Of a stretch of 64,000 nucleotides of DNA, positions 45,354-53,726 are shown piece by piece. Every line of letters starts with the position of its first letter. The stretch's first letter is position 1. The notes under the pieces are model-generated. The model was given only the letters and a program-made list of their open reading frames with translations. It was not told the DNA's origin and did no database searches. The DNA comes from Hydrotalea flava (GTDB lineage Bacteria; Bacteroidota; Bacteroidia; Chitinophagales; Chitinophagaceae): NCBI RefSeq assembly GCF_001623405.1, contig NZ_LUHG01000039.1, positions 124,001 to 188,000 of the forward strand. Direction: 5' to 3'. The translations under genes and the position numbers were made by a program.

Positions 45354-47150
45354 ATGTTAATAATGCATATTGTAAACACCATCAAAGCACATACTTCAGC
45401 AGCACTGCAACAAATATTTCAATACACTACTAACCCCGATCAGGTATTGGTCAATGAAACCAAACCCGAATTTACCGGCGATTACACCATTGTATTATTT
45501 GCCTATATCAAACCATTAAAACTTTCGCCCGATCAAATTGGGGAACAAATAGCCAATTATTTCCTACAAAACCATGCCGACCTTTTTGCCAGCTTTAATG
45601 TAATAAAAGGATTTTTGAATTTAACCATTCAACCGGCATATTGGCAGCAATTTTTAGCCAATAACTGGCAAAATGTACAATTTGGTTTTGCAACACCCAA
45701 ACAAGAAAAAATTTTGGTGGAATACTCCTCTCCCAATACCAATAAACCTTTACACCTGGGCCATTTACGCAATAATTTTTTAGGATGGGGCATTGCAGCC
45801 ATTTTAGAAGCCAATGGATATGATGTAATTAAAACCTGCATTGTAAACGATAGGGGTATTCATATTTGTAAAAGTATGGTTGCCTGGTTAAAATTAGCCA
45901 ATGGCGCTACTCCAGAAACTACCCATACCAAAGGCGATCATTTTGTGGGTAAATACTATGTTTTATTTAACGATTTATATAAAGCCGAAGTTGAAAGTTT
46001 AATAGCCGCCGGGCATAGCCGTGAATCGGCCGAAAAAAACGCACCTATTTTGCTGGAAGCACAGCAAATGCTGGTAGAATGGGAAGCCGGCAATAAGGAA
46101 GTAATTGCCTTATGGAAAAAAATGAATGAATGGGTTTACCGGGGATTTGATGAAACCTATCAAAAAATTGGCAGCGATTTTCAAAAAATTTACTATGAAA
46201 GCGAAACCTATATTCTGGGTAAAAAACTGGTAGAAGAAGGCTTGGCAAAAAAAATATTTTATACCAAAGAAGATGGCAGCGTTTGGATTGATTTAACCGC
46301 CGATGGACTGGATGAAAAAATTGTGCAACGTAAAGATGGCACTTCGGTTTATATAACGCAGGATATTGGGCTGGCCGAACAACGTGAAGCCGAATTTCAC
46401 CCTTCAAAAACCATTTATGTAGTTGGCGATGAACAAAACTACCATTTTAAAGTACTGAAACTCATTTGTGAAAAATTAGGATTGCCCTCAGCGCAACAAA
46501 TTTACCATTTAAGTTATGGTATGGTTGAGTTACCACATGGCAAAATGAAAAGCAGAGAAGGTACTGTGGTAGATGCAGATGATATTGTGGCAGAAATGAT
46601 TAACATAGCCCGACAAAAAACAGAAGAACTTGGAAAAGTAAACGATTTTACACCAGAAGAATTAAAGCAATTATACCATACCATTGGGCTGGGCGCTTTA
46701 AAATTTTTTCTGTTACGGGTTGACCCGAAAAAGAAAATGATTTTTAATCCGGAAGAAAGCATTGATTTTCATGGTTTTACCGGCCCGTTCATACAGTATA
46801 CCTATGCCAGAATTAAAAGCATTTTAAGAAAAATTGACCAACAGGAAGCGCTACAAAATACAAGTGCTACCAGCTTGCAATTAAGTGCACTTGAAATTGA
46901 ATTAGCTAAATTATTAGAACAGTTTCCCGGGTTTATTGCCGATGCCGCCAATACACTCAACCCATCTGTTGTAGCCATTTATGTGTTCAATTTATCCAAA
47001 ACATTCAATTCATTTTATGTAGATCATCCCATTGCACAGGAAACCAACCCCATGCAAAAACAGTATAGAATTCAATTGGCTACCTTAACAGCACATGTTA
47101 TCAAAACATCCTTACAATTGCTGGGTATTCAGGTACCGGAAAGAATGTAG
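45354..47150 (+). CDS. argS: Arginyl-tRNA synthetase
   Basis: Class I synthetase charging tRNA-Arg. N-terminal additional domain, HIGH-type motif in SSPNTNKPLHLGHLRNN near residue 126, KMSKS-like loop GKMKSREGTVVDADD near residue 397, and a C-terminal DALR anticodon-binding domain (FIQYTYARIKSILRK). 598 residues. ATG at 45354 or 45363. Followed by the tRNA-Leu unit. Confidence 0.96.
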   Translation: MLIMHIVNTIKAHTSAALQQIFQYTTNPDQVLVNETKPEFTGDYTIVLFAYIKPLKLSPDQIGEQIANYFLQNHADLFASFNVIKGFLNLTIQPAYWQQFLANNWQNVQFGFATPKQEKILVEYSSPNTNKPLHLGHLRNNFLGWGIAAILEANGYDVIKTCIVNDRGIHICKSMVAWLKLANGATPETTHTKGDHFVGKYYVLFNDLYKAEVESLIAAGHSRESAEKNAPILLEAQQMLVEWEAGNKEVIALWKKMNEWVYRGFDETYQKIGSDFQKIYYESETYILGKKLVEEGLAKKIFYTKEDGSVWIDLTADGLDEKIVQRKDGTSVYITQDIGLAEQREAEFHPSKTIYVVGDEQNYHFKVLKLICEKLGLPSAQQIYHLSYGMVELPHGKMKSREGTVVDADDIVAEMINIARQKTEELGKVNDFTPEELKQLYHTIGLGALKFFLLRVDPKKKMIFNPEESIDFHGFTGPFIQYTYARIKSILRKIDQQEALQNTSATSLQLSALEIELAKLLEQFPGFIADAANTLNPSVVAIYVFNLSKTFNSFYVDHPIAQETNPMQKQYRIQLATLTAHVIKTSLQLLGIQVPERM

Positions 47151-47180
47151 CAATCAAAATAATAATAGCCAAAAACTAAA

Positions 47181-47211
47181 TTGCAGACAAACATTCAAAT
47201 ACTTATTTTTG
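47181..47211 (+). promoter_or_regulatory. Consensus Bacteroidota promoter of tRNA-Leu
   Basis: TTG (47181-47183), 20 bases, TATTTTTG (47204-47211); the tRNA begins 20 bases later. Same architecture as the tRNA-Arg promoter. Confidence 0.75.
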
Positions 47212-47231
47212 CGCTCCTGAATACAATAGCT

Positions 47232-47315
47232 GCGGAGGTGGCGAAATTGGTAGACGCACTACTTTGAGGTGGTAGCGCCTTCATCGGCGTGGGAGTTCGA
47301 ATCTCCTCTTCCGCA
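47232..47315 (+). tRNA. tRNA-Leu (anticodon GAG)
   Basis: 84 bases, ending at the discriminator A; CCA is not encoded (next bases CATTT). Acceptor GCGGAGG/CTTCCGC, anticodon stem CTACT/GGTAG with loop TTGAGGT giving GAG, long variable arm CGCCTTCATCGGCG as expected for Leu, T arm GGGAG TTCGAAT CTCCT. Reads CUU/CUC codons. Confidence 0.97.
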
Positions 47316-47335
47316 CATTTTCTTCAAAACATACC

Positions 47336-47367
47336 AACCATTGTTTTAACCAACAGTGGTTTTTTTG
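47336..47367 (+). terminator. Rho-independent terminator of tRNA-Leu
   Basis: AACCATTG - TTTTAACCAA - CAGTGGTT (8 bp, one T-G) followed by a T run, 20 bases after the tRNA. Confidence 0.75.
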
Positions 47368-47424
47368 TGTCTTTATTTTAATAGAAAGCAACCCACCACT
47401 TCCCGGCTCCTCTTGAATTATGTT

Positions 47425-47432
47425 TACATTTG
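47425..47432 (+). promoter_or_regulatory. Putative -7 box (TACATTTG) for the DUF2130 gene
   Basis: Exact TAnnTTTG, 24 bases before ATG 47457; no -33 box at the usual distance. Confidence 0.35.
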
Positions 47433-47456
47433 TCCAGGAATAAAAAACAAGCATAT

Positions 47457-48713
47457 ATGTCATCTTTTATCATTACTTGTCCCAAATGCAATCATCAGTT
47501 CGAGCCCGGCGAATCAATCAGAGAAGAAATTCAAAACGAATTGCGTAAACAAATGGTGGAATGGCAAAAAACAAAAGATCAGGAATACAAAAACAAGGAG
47601 GCTACTCTTCAAAAACAATTAGAAAACAGAGAAATTGAATTTAATAAAATTTTAATTGAAGAAAAACAAAAATTACAAACAGAATTAGAAAACAGCATTC
47701 AACAACGCATTGCAGCAGACTTTGAAAACAAACTGCAATTGTTGCAAAAAAGCGAAATGGAAACCCGCGAAAAATTAAGAATTGCCAACGAAAAAGAAAT
47801 TCAATTTTTACAAAAAGAACAAGCCTTACAGCAAAAAGAAACGGAATTAGAATTAACCATACAGCGAAAATTGTTAGATGAAAGAGAAAAAATAAAACAT
47901 GAATTGCTGCAGGTAGAACAGGGAAAAATGAATTTAAAAGAAGAACAATACCAACTGCGGATGAAAGAATTAGAAAAACAAATTGAAGATCAAAAAAAGT
48001 TGGTAGATGAAATGAAACGCAGAGCCGAACAGGGCTCCATGCAATTACAAGGCGAAGTGCAGGAATTGTTGTTAGAAGATGTATTAAGAAACACCTTTCC
48101 TTTTGATGTGATTAGCGAAGTGGGCAAAGGGGTAAAAGGGGCAGATTGTATTCAAACCGTACGCAACCAAATGGCGAATACTTGCGGAAAAATAATTTAT
48201 GAAAGCAAACGAACAAAAGATTTTAATAAAGAATGGATTGAAAAAATTAAAATAGACATGCGCAATTTAGGTGCCGATGTTGCAGTAATTGTAACACAGG
48301 CAATGCCAAAAGAAATGGACCGGTTTGGTGAAAAAGAGGGCATTTATATTTGTACTTTTTCAGAAGTGAGAACTGTAGCTTTACTTTTGAGAAATGCACT
48401 GATAAAAATTGCCGAAGCCAAAAAAAGCCAGGAAAACAAAGGTGAAAAAATGACAATGTTGTATGATTACCTTACCGGGGCCGAATTTGGCGAACAATGG
48501 AAAGCCATTAGTGAAGGATTCATGCAAATGAAACTTTCCATTCAACAGGAAAGAATTGCCATGGAAAAACTTTGGAAAGCCAGAGAAAAACAATTGGAAA
48601 AAGTATTGCTCAATGCTGCACATATTAAAGGTTCGGTAGAAGGTATTGCAGGCAGCGGAGCAGTAAACCTGAATTTAATTGACGATGAATCCAACCTCTT
48701 ATTACCCGATTAA
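47457..48713 (+). CDS. DUF2130 protein: zinc ribbon, coiled coil, nuclease-like domain
   Basis: Cytosolic protein of unknown role. Residues 1-14 hold CPKCNHQFEPGE, half of a zinc ribbon; about 20-195 are heptad-rich Glu/Lys/Gln coiled coil; the C-terminal DUF2130 domain has GVKGADCIQTV followed by KIIYESKRTKDF, an Asp...ExK pattern like PD-(D/E)XK nucleases, and DVAVIVTQAMPKEM. 418 residues from ATG 47457 (TTG 47430 lies on the -7 box). The layout recalls RmuC. The next gene follows 8 bases after the stop. Confidence 0.8.
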   Translation: MSSFIITCPKCNHQFEPGESIREEIQNELRKQMVEWQKTKDQEYKNKEATLQKQLENREIEFNKILIEEKQKLQTELENSIQQRIAADFENKLQLLQKSEMETREKLRIANEKEIQFLQKEQALQQKETELELTIQRKLLDEREKIKHELLQVEQGKMNLKEEQYQLRMKELEKQIEDQKKLVDEMKRRAEQGSMQLQGEVQELLLEDVLRNTFPFDVISEVGKGVKGADCIQTVRNQMANTCGKIIYESKRTKDFNKEWIEKIKIDMRNLGADVAVIVTQAMPKEMDRFGEKEGIYICTFSEVRTVALLLRNALIKIAEAKKSQENKGEKMTMLYDYLTGAEFGEQWKAISEGFMQMKLSIQQERIAMEKLWKAREKQLEKVLLNAAHIKGSVEGIAGSGAVNLNLIDDESNLLLPD

Positions 48714-48721
48714 AATTGGAT

Positions 48722-49822
48722 ATGACAAAAGAAAGTATAGAAACCGCTGAAAACTTTTATAAACCCAGCAGAAAGAAACCAATTTATCCAATTCAAAAAG
48801 AATTAAGGCATTATTTAATGCGCTTTGGCAGAGAATTGCAATTGCCGGCTATATATAACGATTTAACCCGATTTACCTACACTTTACCCATTAAAGATAA
48901 AACTGGAAATGATACTTTTTGGGAAAGTGCTATTTATGATATGCGTGATTTGGAGTTTTTGAAAGAAAACTTAGTAAAAAATTATGCCATTTTAAAAACC
49001 AAAGGCGATTATAGTTTTATTAATCATTTAGATGTTGCAGGTATTGATTTTTGTTATTTTGGCAACAGTCAGCCTTTCCGAATAAGAATCATTAATAAGT
49101 TCAACGACAACCAGGATCACTATTATATTAAACAAGCAGATGCCAGCCGGGTATATGGACTTGAATTGGAACATTTGTTATCGCCTAACCGTATTACCTA
49201 TTTTACCTGTAAAAACACATTAATTGAAGAACATATACCCGGTATACCAGGCGATAAATTTATTTCCAATTACTTACATGCACCTGATTTAAATGCTATT
49301 CGACTGGCGAAGGAATTTGTAAAATTTAATGAACGTTGTTTTACCCATTTATTGGGCGATATGCGCAGCTATAATTTTGTTGTGAATATTACACCCGATA
49401 TTGAAGGTTATCAATACCGCATTAGAGCCATTGATTTTGATCAGCAATCCTATGAAGGAAGAAAAAACTTGTACCTGCCACAATTTTTTAAAGAAAATAA
49501 TGCCTTTGTTGCTTTGGTAGCTAAGTATTTGAATAAAGAATCCATTTCGCAATACCAGGCTGAAGAAAAAACACTGATGGCTTTCAGGTTATCTTCCGCT
49601 AAATATAGAATCAAAGAATTATTGGATATTATGAGTAATGACATGATTTCAAAACCGGAAAAAATTAACCAGCTGAAACAAGAGTTGAGCGAACATTTTG
49701 AACAACCGGTATTCTTAAAAGCACATACAATGGGGCAAATTGTAAAAATGCAACTGAAACAAAACCTCAGAAAAAGTTTGGCTTTAATACCCAAGCAAGC
49801 TACTCCCGGAAAATCACTGTAA
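48722..49822 (+). CDS. Conserved hypothetical protein with protein-kinase-like motifs
   Basis: Not a family I can name. 366 residues, no signal peptide or membrane helix. Motifs in kinase order: YYIK (Lys137), a helix with Glu148/Glu150, hinge-like LIEEHIPGIPGD (167-178), a catalytic-loop-like LGDMRSYN (Asp213, Asn218) and a metal-loop-like AIDFD (Asp238, Asp240). This spacing resembles the APH/HipA-type kinase fold, but there is no clear Gly-rich loop. The C-terminus is helical and basic. Translationally close to the DUF2130 gene (8 bases), suggesting a joint function. ATG 48722 preferred over TTG 48716. Confidence 0.65.
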   Translation: MTKESIETAENFYKPSRKKPIYPIQKELRHYLMRFGRELQLPAIYNDLTRFTYTLPIKDKTGNDTFWESAIYDMRDLEFLKENLVKNYAILKTKGDYSFINHLDVAGIDFCYFGNSQPFRIRIINKFNDNQDHYYIKQADASRVYGLELEHLLSPNRITYFTCKNTLIEEHIPGIPGDKFISNYLHAPDLNAIRLAKEFVKFNERCFTHLLGDMRSYNFVVNITPDIEGYQYRIRAIDFDQQSYEGRKNLYLPQFFKENNAFVALVAKYLNKESISQYQAEEKTLMAFRLSSAKYRIKELLDIMSNDMISKPEKINQLKQELSEHFEQPVFLKAHTMGQIVKMQLKQNLRKSLALIPKQATPGKSL

Positions 49823-50443
49823 TGCCGGCGTAGTAAGCCATACCAAACACAATTGTTGCAAAAAACGATAATGAAGTAATAAGGGTTGTGTTATATCCAG
49901 ATTTTGAAAGTTGGCATGTAGGGTTTGTGTAATACTGTCTGTTGATTCAATACGCAACATTTCTTTAAAATCAATTTTACCCATCCCCCACCATTTATAC
50001 ATGGCTTCTTTGGCACTCCATAATAAAGTTGTGGTCGCAATTAAATCGCCACCATACCGAACAAATAAAAACTCATCGGGGTGCATGAATTTGGTACTAA
50101 TGTTTACAATTTTTTCCTGAGGTATTTCAATATCAATTCCTACTCTTTCATTCCTGCTAACAATGGCCGCGGCATAATTACCACAATGCGAAATAGAAAA
50201 ATGGTATTGTTCATCTGGTAAATAGGGCTTTCGGGTATCGGCTATTAAAATCTCATCATAAGGAAAATCATCAAATAAAAAAGGCAGTAAATATCTGCCA
50301 GCGGCATGTTGCAGCTGTTTATGTTTATGGGTAACTTTATGCTGAACAGGTATTTCTTTCAAAAAAAAATCCAATGATTCTGTTATTTGCCAAATGGCCA
50401 GTCGGGTATTTTCGTTAATATTTTGTTGATAAAACAAGGGCAT
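49814..50443 (-). CDS. 4'-phosphopantetheinyl transferase superfamily protein (Sfp type)
   Basis: Transfers phosphopantetheine from CoA to carrier proteins. Diagnostic motifs: RVGIDIEIP near residue 119 (magnesium-binding Asp and Glu) and LLWSAKEAMYKWWG near 141 (the WxxKEA signature); FSISHCGNY marks the N-terminal lobe. 209 residues. No polyketide, NRPS or fatty-acid gene sits next to it, so the carrier protein is unknown. Overlaps the kinase-like gene end by 9 bases; ends in TGA. Confidence 0.85.
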   Translation of the reverse strand: MPLFYQQNINENTRLAIWQITESLDFFLKEIPVQHKVTHKHKQLQHAAGRYLLPFLFDDFPYDEILIADTRKPYLPDEQYHFSISHCGNYAAAIVSRNERVGIDIEIPQEKIVNISTKFMHPDEFLFVRYGGDLIATTTLLWSAKEAMYKWWGMGKIDFKEMLRIESTDSITQTLHANFQNLDITQPLLLHYRFLQQLCLVWLTTPALQ

Positions 50444-50476
50444 AAAAAAAGGAATGGTTCTTCATGCAGAATTACG

Positions 50477-50503
50477 AATTATATTGCACTATACAATGTA
50501 ATT
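50477..50503. promoter_or_regulatory. Dyad between divergent PPTase and dcd genes
   Basis: AATTATATTG - CACTATA - CAATGTAATT: arms match at 9 of 10 positions. It lies 34 bases from the PPTase start and 70 from dcd, the place for a shared operator. A further GTAATTGGCCATTAC follows near 50520. No regulator is known. Confidence 0.35.
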
Positions 50504-50572
50504 AAAACAGGGATGGGTAATTGGCCATTACATAAAAATGCTTTGAATCAACCATTTAAATAGTCAACACAC

Positions 50573-51109
50573 ATGATTTTATCGGATACACGAATTTTGG
50601 AAGAGATGGAAAAAGGTACTATCAAAATTGTACCCTTCCAACAAGACTGTTTAGGGAGTAATAGTTATGATGTGCATCTGGGCAGTACTTTAGCCACATA
50701 TAAAGACCATATTTTAGATGCAAAACTACACAACACAATAGAGTATTTTGAAATACCCGATGAAGGCTTTGTATTGTATCCGCATATATTTTATTTGGGT
50801 GTTACTGCTGAATATACCGAAACCCATGCTCATGTGCCATTTTTGGAAGGCAAATCATCCACCGGACGGCTTGGTATAGATATACATGCCACTGCAGGTA
50901 AAGGAGATGTTGGATTTTGTGGCAACTGGACACTTGAAATTTCAGTAAAACAACCGGTTAAAATATATAAGGGAATGCCTATTGGTCAATTAATATATTT
51001 TCCTGTTGAAGGTGATATTGCTGTGAAATACAACCAAAAATTAAATGCAAAATACAGCCACCAACCCAATAAGCCCATTGAAAGTATGATGTGGAAAAAC
51101 AGTTTTTAG
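50573..51109 (+). CDS. dcd: dCTP deaminase
   Basis: Converts dCTP to dUTP for thymidylate synthesis. The trimeric dUTPase-like fold shows EGKSSTGRLGIDIHATAG (substrate loop, near residue 95) and the catalytic Glu in NWTLEISVKQP; the N-terminal MILSDTRILEEMEKG is typical. 178 residues, normal length. A bifunctional dCTP deaminase/dUTPase cannot be excluded from motifs alone. The stop overlaps that of the tspO remnant by 3-4 bases. Confidence 0.92.
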   Translation: MILSDTRILEEMEKGTIKIVPFQQDCLGSNSYDVHLGSTLATYKDHILDAKLHNTIEYFEIPDEGFVLYPHIFYLGVTAEYTETHAHVPFLEGKSSTGRLGIDIHATAGKGDVGFCGNWTLEISVKQPVKIYKGMPIGQLIYFPVEGDIAVKYNQKLNAKYSHQPNKPIESMMWKNSF

Positions 51110-51579
51110 TTGAACATATAAATAGCTCCGTTCAATATGGCTGCAAAACTTACCCAGGCAATATATGGTATTCATAACCACGCTGCCCACTTTTGAACTG
51201 AAGCGCTATAAATGATGGTCAGTAAAATAAACAACCGCATCAATAGTATTTCTGCAAACGCCCATCCGGTTTTATGCAAATAAAAAAATATAAATGACCA
51301 GACAATATTCAGCAAGAATTGTATAACAAACAATAATATAGCCTTTTGCTTTTTAGGTGAAGCAGCACTATTCCAAAGCAAATAAAAAGAAACGCCCATA
51401 GAGGCATATAAAAATGTCCACACCGGAGCAAACAAACCATTGGGCAGATTAATAAAGGGTTTATTCAAATGGGCATACCAATTTGCAATTTGTGGTGCAG
51501 TAACAATGCCACCTGCTGCCCCTAAAACCATAATAGTAATGAGTGCAACAATGAATTTTAAAGCATTAAATTTTTTTAT
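51106..51579 (-). pseudogene. tspO: TspO/MBR-family protein, interrupted by TGA and lacking an ATG
   Basis: Five-helix tryptophan-rich sensory/transport protein. The open part (51172-51531, ATG to TGA) starts within helix 1 and contains NWYAHLNKPFINLPNGLFAPVWTFLY, cut here as two family stretches NWYAHLNKP and FAPVWTFLYASMG. After the TGA at 51172-51174 the frame continues IPYIAWVSFAAILNGAIYM to TAA at 51106, exactly the conserved fifth helix (PYLAWVSFA). Upstream the frame is open to ATA 51579 (ATA AAA AAA TTT), where an ATG would be expected. Restored length 157 residues, the family norm. Either a recent pseudogene, read-through, or sequence errors. Confidence 0.78.
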
Positions 51580-52657
51580 ATTTTTTTTGAAAAGCTATTA
51601 ACAAACCCACTACTTCATTATAACTGTTAATACCGTTCTTTTGTTGATTCGCTCTTAAATAAACATCATACAAATCCATTATCTGTGGGGCAATACTGTT
51701 TTGTTCCTGCATAAAAAACCGATTGACACGCTTAAAATCATTTCTAACCAAGGTATCTAAAGCCGGAGTAGCATCCGGGAAGGTATTTCTCAGCAATAAT
51801 TCATTGTATACATATTTATACAATTCACTATAACAGGAATAAGCAACATAGGCATTTCCAGATTCTCTGGCAACCAAATAGCCTACAAAATTGGCTTCTT
51901 CTTCACCGGCATAACCAATTTGATGTGCCATTTCATGCAATACAGTGTAAGGAATTAATATGCGGGGCATATCGGCCCTTATCTGTGCTTCGCCGGTAAA
52001 GGGATTATAATATCCCCCCCATCCAAAATATTTTGCCCAAGGTGTAAACAAACTGTTTTTAATACTTCGGTAACGGTAATGAATAAATGGATACTGTTTT
52101 GAAGCCTGTTGATAGTATGTTGGTGCCTGCCGATATAAAGTTATTAAATCAGGAGATGGCAATATTGAATCATGACCTATTTGTTGTCTTAGGCTGTTTA
52201 ACTTTACAGCTAAACTGTCTCGCAACACACACAATTCATCATTTGTATAAGGATTTACCTGTAAATGTAGCTGATAAGCAATACCCAATCGATGATAATT
52301 CAATCCCCAACTCAACATAAACCAGACATAGGCAACCACAACAATTTTCAATAAATTTTTCAGTATTAACCAAATTTGTGCACCATTTTTTCGAACCAGG
52401 CAGATTTTTATCAATCGAATAACTGAATAACACAAATAAAGACCTATTAAAATATACAAAACATCACCCAAACTAAATAGCAACCAGCCGGTTAACCATC
52501 TTAATATTTGGGCATACCCAACATATAGGCGCGTACTGTATAGTTTTTCAACAAAATTTGGGTAAAATGTGGCGAATTGAATACTACCAATTAGAATAAT
52601 GAGAACATTCCAGATAAAATTTTGCTTTACCAAAAACTGTTTATTGCTTAATTTCAT
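51566..52657 (-). CDS. DUF3810 membrane zinc-metalloprotease-like protein
   Basis: Four N-terminal membrane helices (within about residues 12-125), then a soluble domain with HEMAHQIGYAGEEEANF near residue 243, the HExxH...E pattern of a gluzincin-like peptidase, together with GGYYNPFTGEAQI. 363 residues from ATG 52657; the listed TTG at 52663 is rejected. Characteristic of Bacteroidota; substrate unknown. Its end overlaps the ATA start of the tspO remnant by 14 bases. Confidence 0.82.
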   Translation of the reverse strand: MKLSNKQFLVKQNFIWNVLIILIGSIQFATFYPNFVEKLYSTRLYVGYAQILRWLTGWLLFSLGDVLYILIGLYLCYSVIRLIKICLVRKNGAQIWLILKNLLKIVVVAYVWFMLSWGLNYHRLGIAYQLHLQVNPYTNDELCVLRDSLAVKLNSLRQQIGHDSILPSPDLITLYRQAPTYYQQASKQYPFIHYRYRSIKNSLFTPWAKYFGWGGYYNPFTGEAQIRADMPRILIPYTVLHEMAHQIGYAGEEEANFVGYLVARESGNAYVAYSCYSELYKYVYNELLLRNTFPDATPALDTLVRNDFKRVNRFFMQEQNSIAPQIMDLYDVYLRANQQKNGINSYNEVVGLLIAFQKKYKKI

Positions 52658-52699
52658 TATCAATTTACTGGGTCACTGAATATGGTATAATAATTTCCT

Positions 52700-52730
52700 T
52701 TTGCTCTTTCAATACGATATTGTACCTTTG
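52700..52730 (+). promoter_or_regulatory. Consensus promoter of the yceD-rpmF-plsX unit
   Basis: TTTG (52700-52703), 19 bases, TACCTTTG (52723-52730); ATG follows at 52751. One of the best promoter matches in the window. Confidence 0.7.
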
Positions 52731-52750
52731 CCCACCCTAAAAAACAAACC

Positions 52751-53293
52751 ATGAGCCATAACAGGGAATTTGAAATAGCTTTTGTTGGGTTGAAACCAGG
52801 GCTTCATGTTTTTGAATATAGGGTTGAAGATAAGTTCTTTACAGCTTATGGGCATCAGGATTTTACCAATTGCAATGCAAATATCAAACTAAGCCTCGAT
52901 AAAAAGAATGGCTTTATGCAATTGAAATTTGATATTGATGGCACGGTAGATATTCAATGCGACCGGTGTGGCAACCCACTAACCAAACTACTTTGGGATG
53001 AATTTAATATTGTAGTGAAAATGGTGGAAGAACCTGATTTAATGAATCATCAGGAAGAAGACCCGGATGTATTTTATATTGGCAAAGGTGAAAGTCATTT
53101 GCTGATTGCAGACTGGATTTATGAATTCATTAATCTTTGTTTGCCCATTCAAAACATGTGTAACCCCGATGAATACGGCGGAACATTATGTAATAAGGTT
53201 GTTTTAGAACAACTCAAAAAAATGGAAGAACAGGTCAATAACGGAAACAATCCCCTATGGAAGGGATTGGATCAAATAAAAGGTTTAGAATAA
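52751..53293 (+). CDS. yceD: YceD/DUF177 family protein
   Basis: Family usually encoded just upstream of rpmF and tied to 23S rRNA/ribosome or lipid synthesis. The core motif IQCDRCGNPL near residue 76 is present, but the second Cys pair of some homologues is replaced by NMCNPDEYGGTLCNK at about 134. 180 residues. Gene order with rpmF (26 bases) and plsX supports the assignment. Confidence 0.85.
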   Translation: MSHNREFEIAFVGLKPGLHVFEYRVEDKFFTAYGHQDFTNCNANIKLSLDKKNGFMQLKFDIDGTVDIQCDRCGNPLTKLLWDEFNIVVKMVEEPDLMNHQEEDPDVFYIGKGESHLLIADWIYEFINLCLPIQNMCNPDEYGGTLCNKVVLEQLKKMEEQVNNGNNPLWKGLDQIKGLE

Positions 53294-53319
53294 TTTTTTG
53301 AAAGTATAAATTTTAGGTT

Positions 53320-53514
53320 ATGCCCAATCCAAAACGCAGACATTCTCAACAACGTAGTGCAAAAAGAAGAACACATTACATTGCAGAAACCGTTACTTTA
53401 AGTAAAGACACCACTACCGGTGAAACGCATGTACGCCATCGTGCACATGTAAGTGAAGGTAAATTGTATTACAAAGGAAAATTAGTAGCTGAAAAAGCAC
53501 CCTTAAAAGCTTAA
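53320..53514 (+). CDS. rpmF: 50S ribosomal protein L32
   Basis: Small basic ribosomal protein: MPNPKRRHSQQRSAKRRTH at the N-terminus, then VRHRAHVSEGKLYYKGK. 64 residues. No zinc-binding Cys, as in C-minus L32 paralogues and most Bacteroidota. Follows yceD and is followed by a terminator-like hairpin. Confidence 0.96.
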   Translation: MPNPKRRHSQQRSAKRRTHYIAETVTLSKDTTTGETHVRHRAHVSEGKLYYKGKLVAEKAPLKA

Positions 53515-53536
53515 TTTTCTATTACATAAATGCATA

Positions 53537-53572
53537 CTGCTACTTGTTTTGTAACGAATAGCAGCTTTTTTT
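53537..53572 (+). terminator. Likely terminator after rpmF
   Basis: CTGCTA - 16-base loop - TAGCAG followed by C and seven T. Short stem, strong T run. plsX would then need its own promoter or read-through. Confidence 0.5.
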
Positions 53573-53726
53573 GTTTTTATCAATACCTTTACTGAAACAT
53601 ATATTGTCTACAAACCATACAGTAGTAGATTTTCAGCAATATAATATTCATCAACGTTTAAACGTTTAGCCACACAGAGTTCCATAACAGGCATTTCTTG
53701 TTGAGCAATAAAACAGACTGAATCAA

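Noticed and set aside
53653-53666. 14-base palindrome AACGTTTAAACGTT upstream of plsX as a specific operator
   Set aside because: Palindromes of this length are expected a few times in 64 kb by chance; kept only as a note in the plsX entry.
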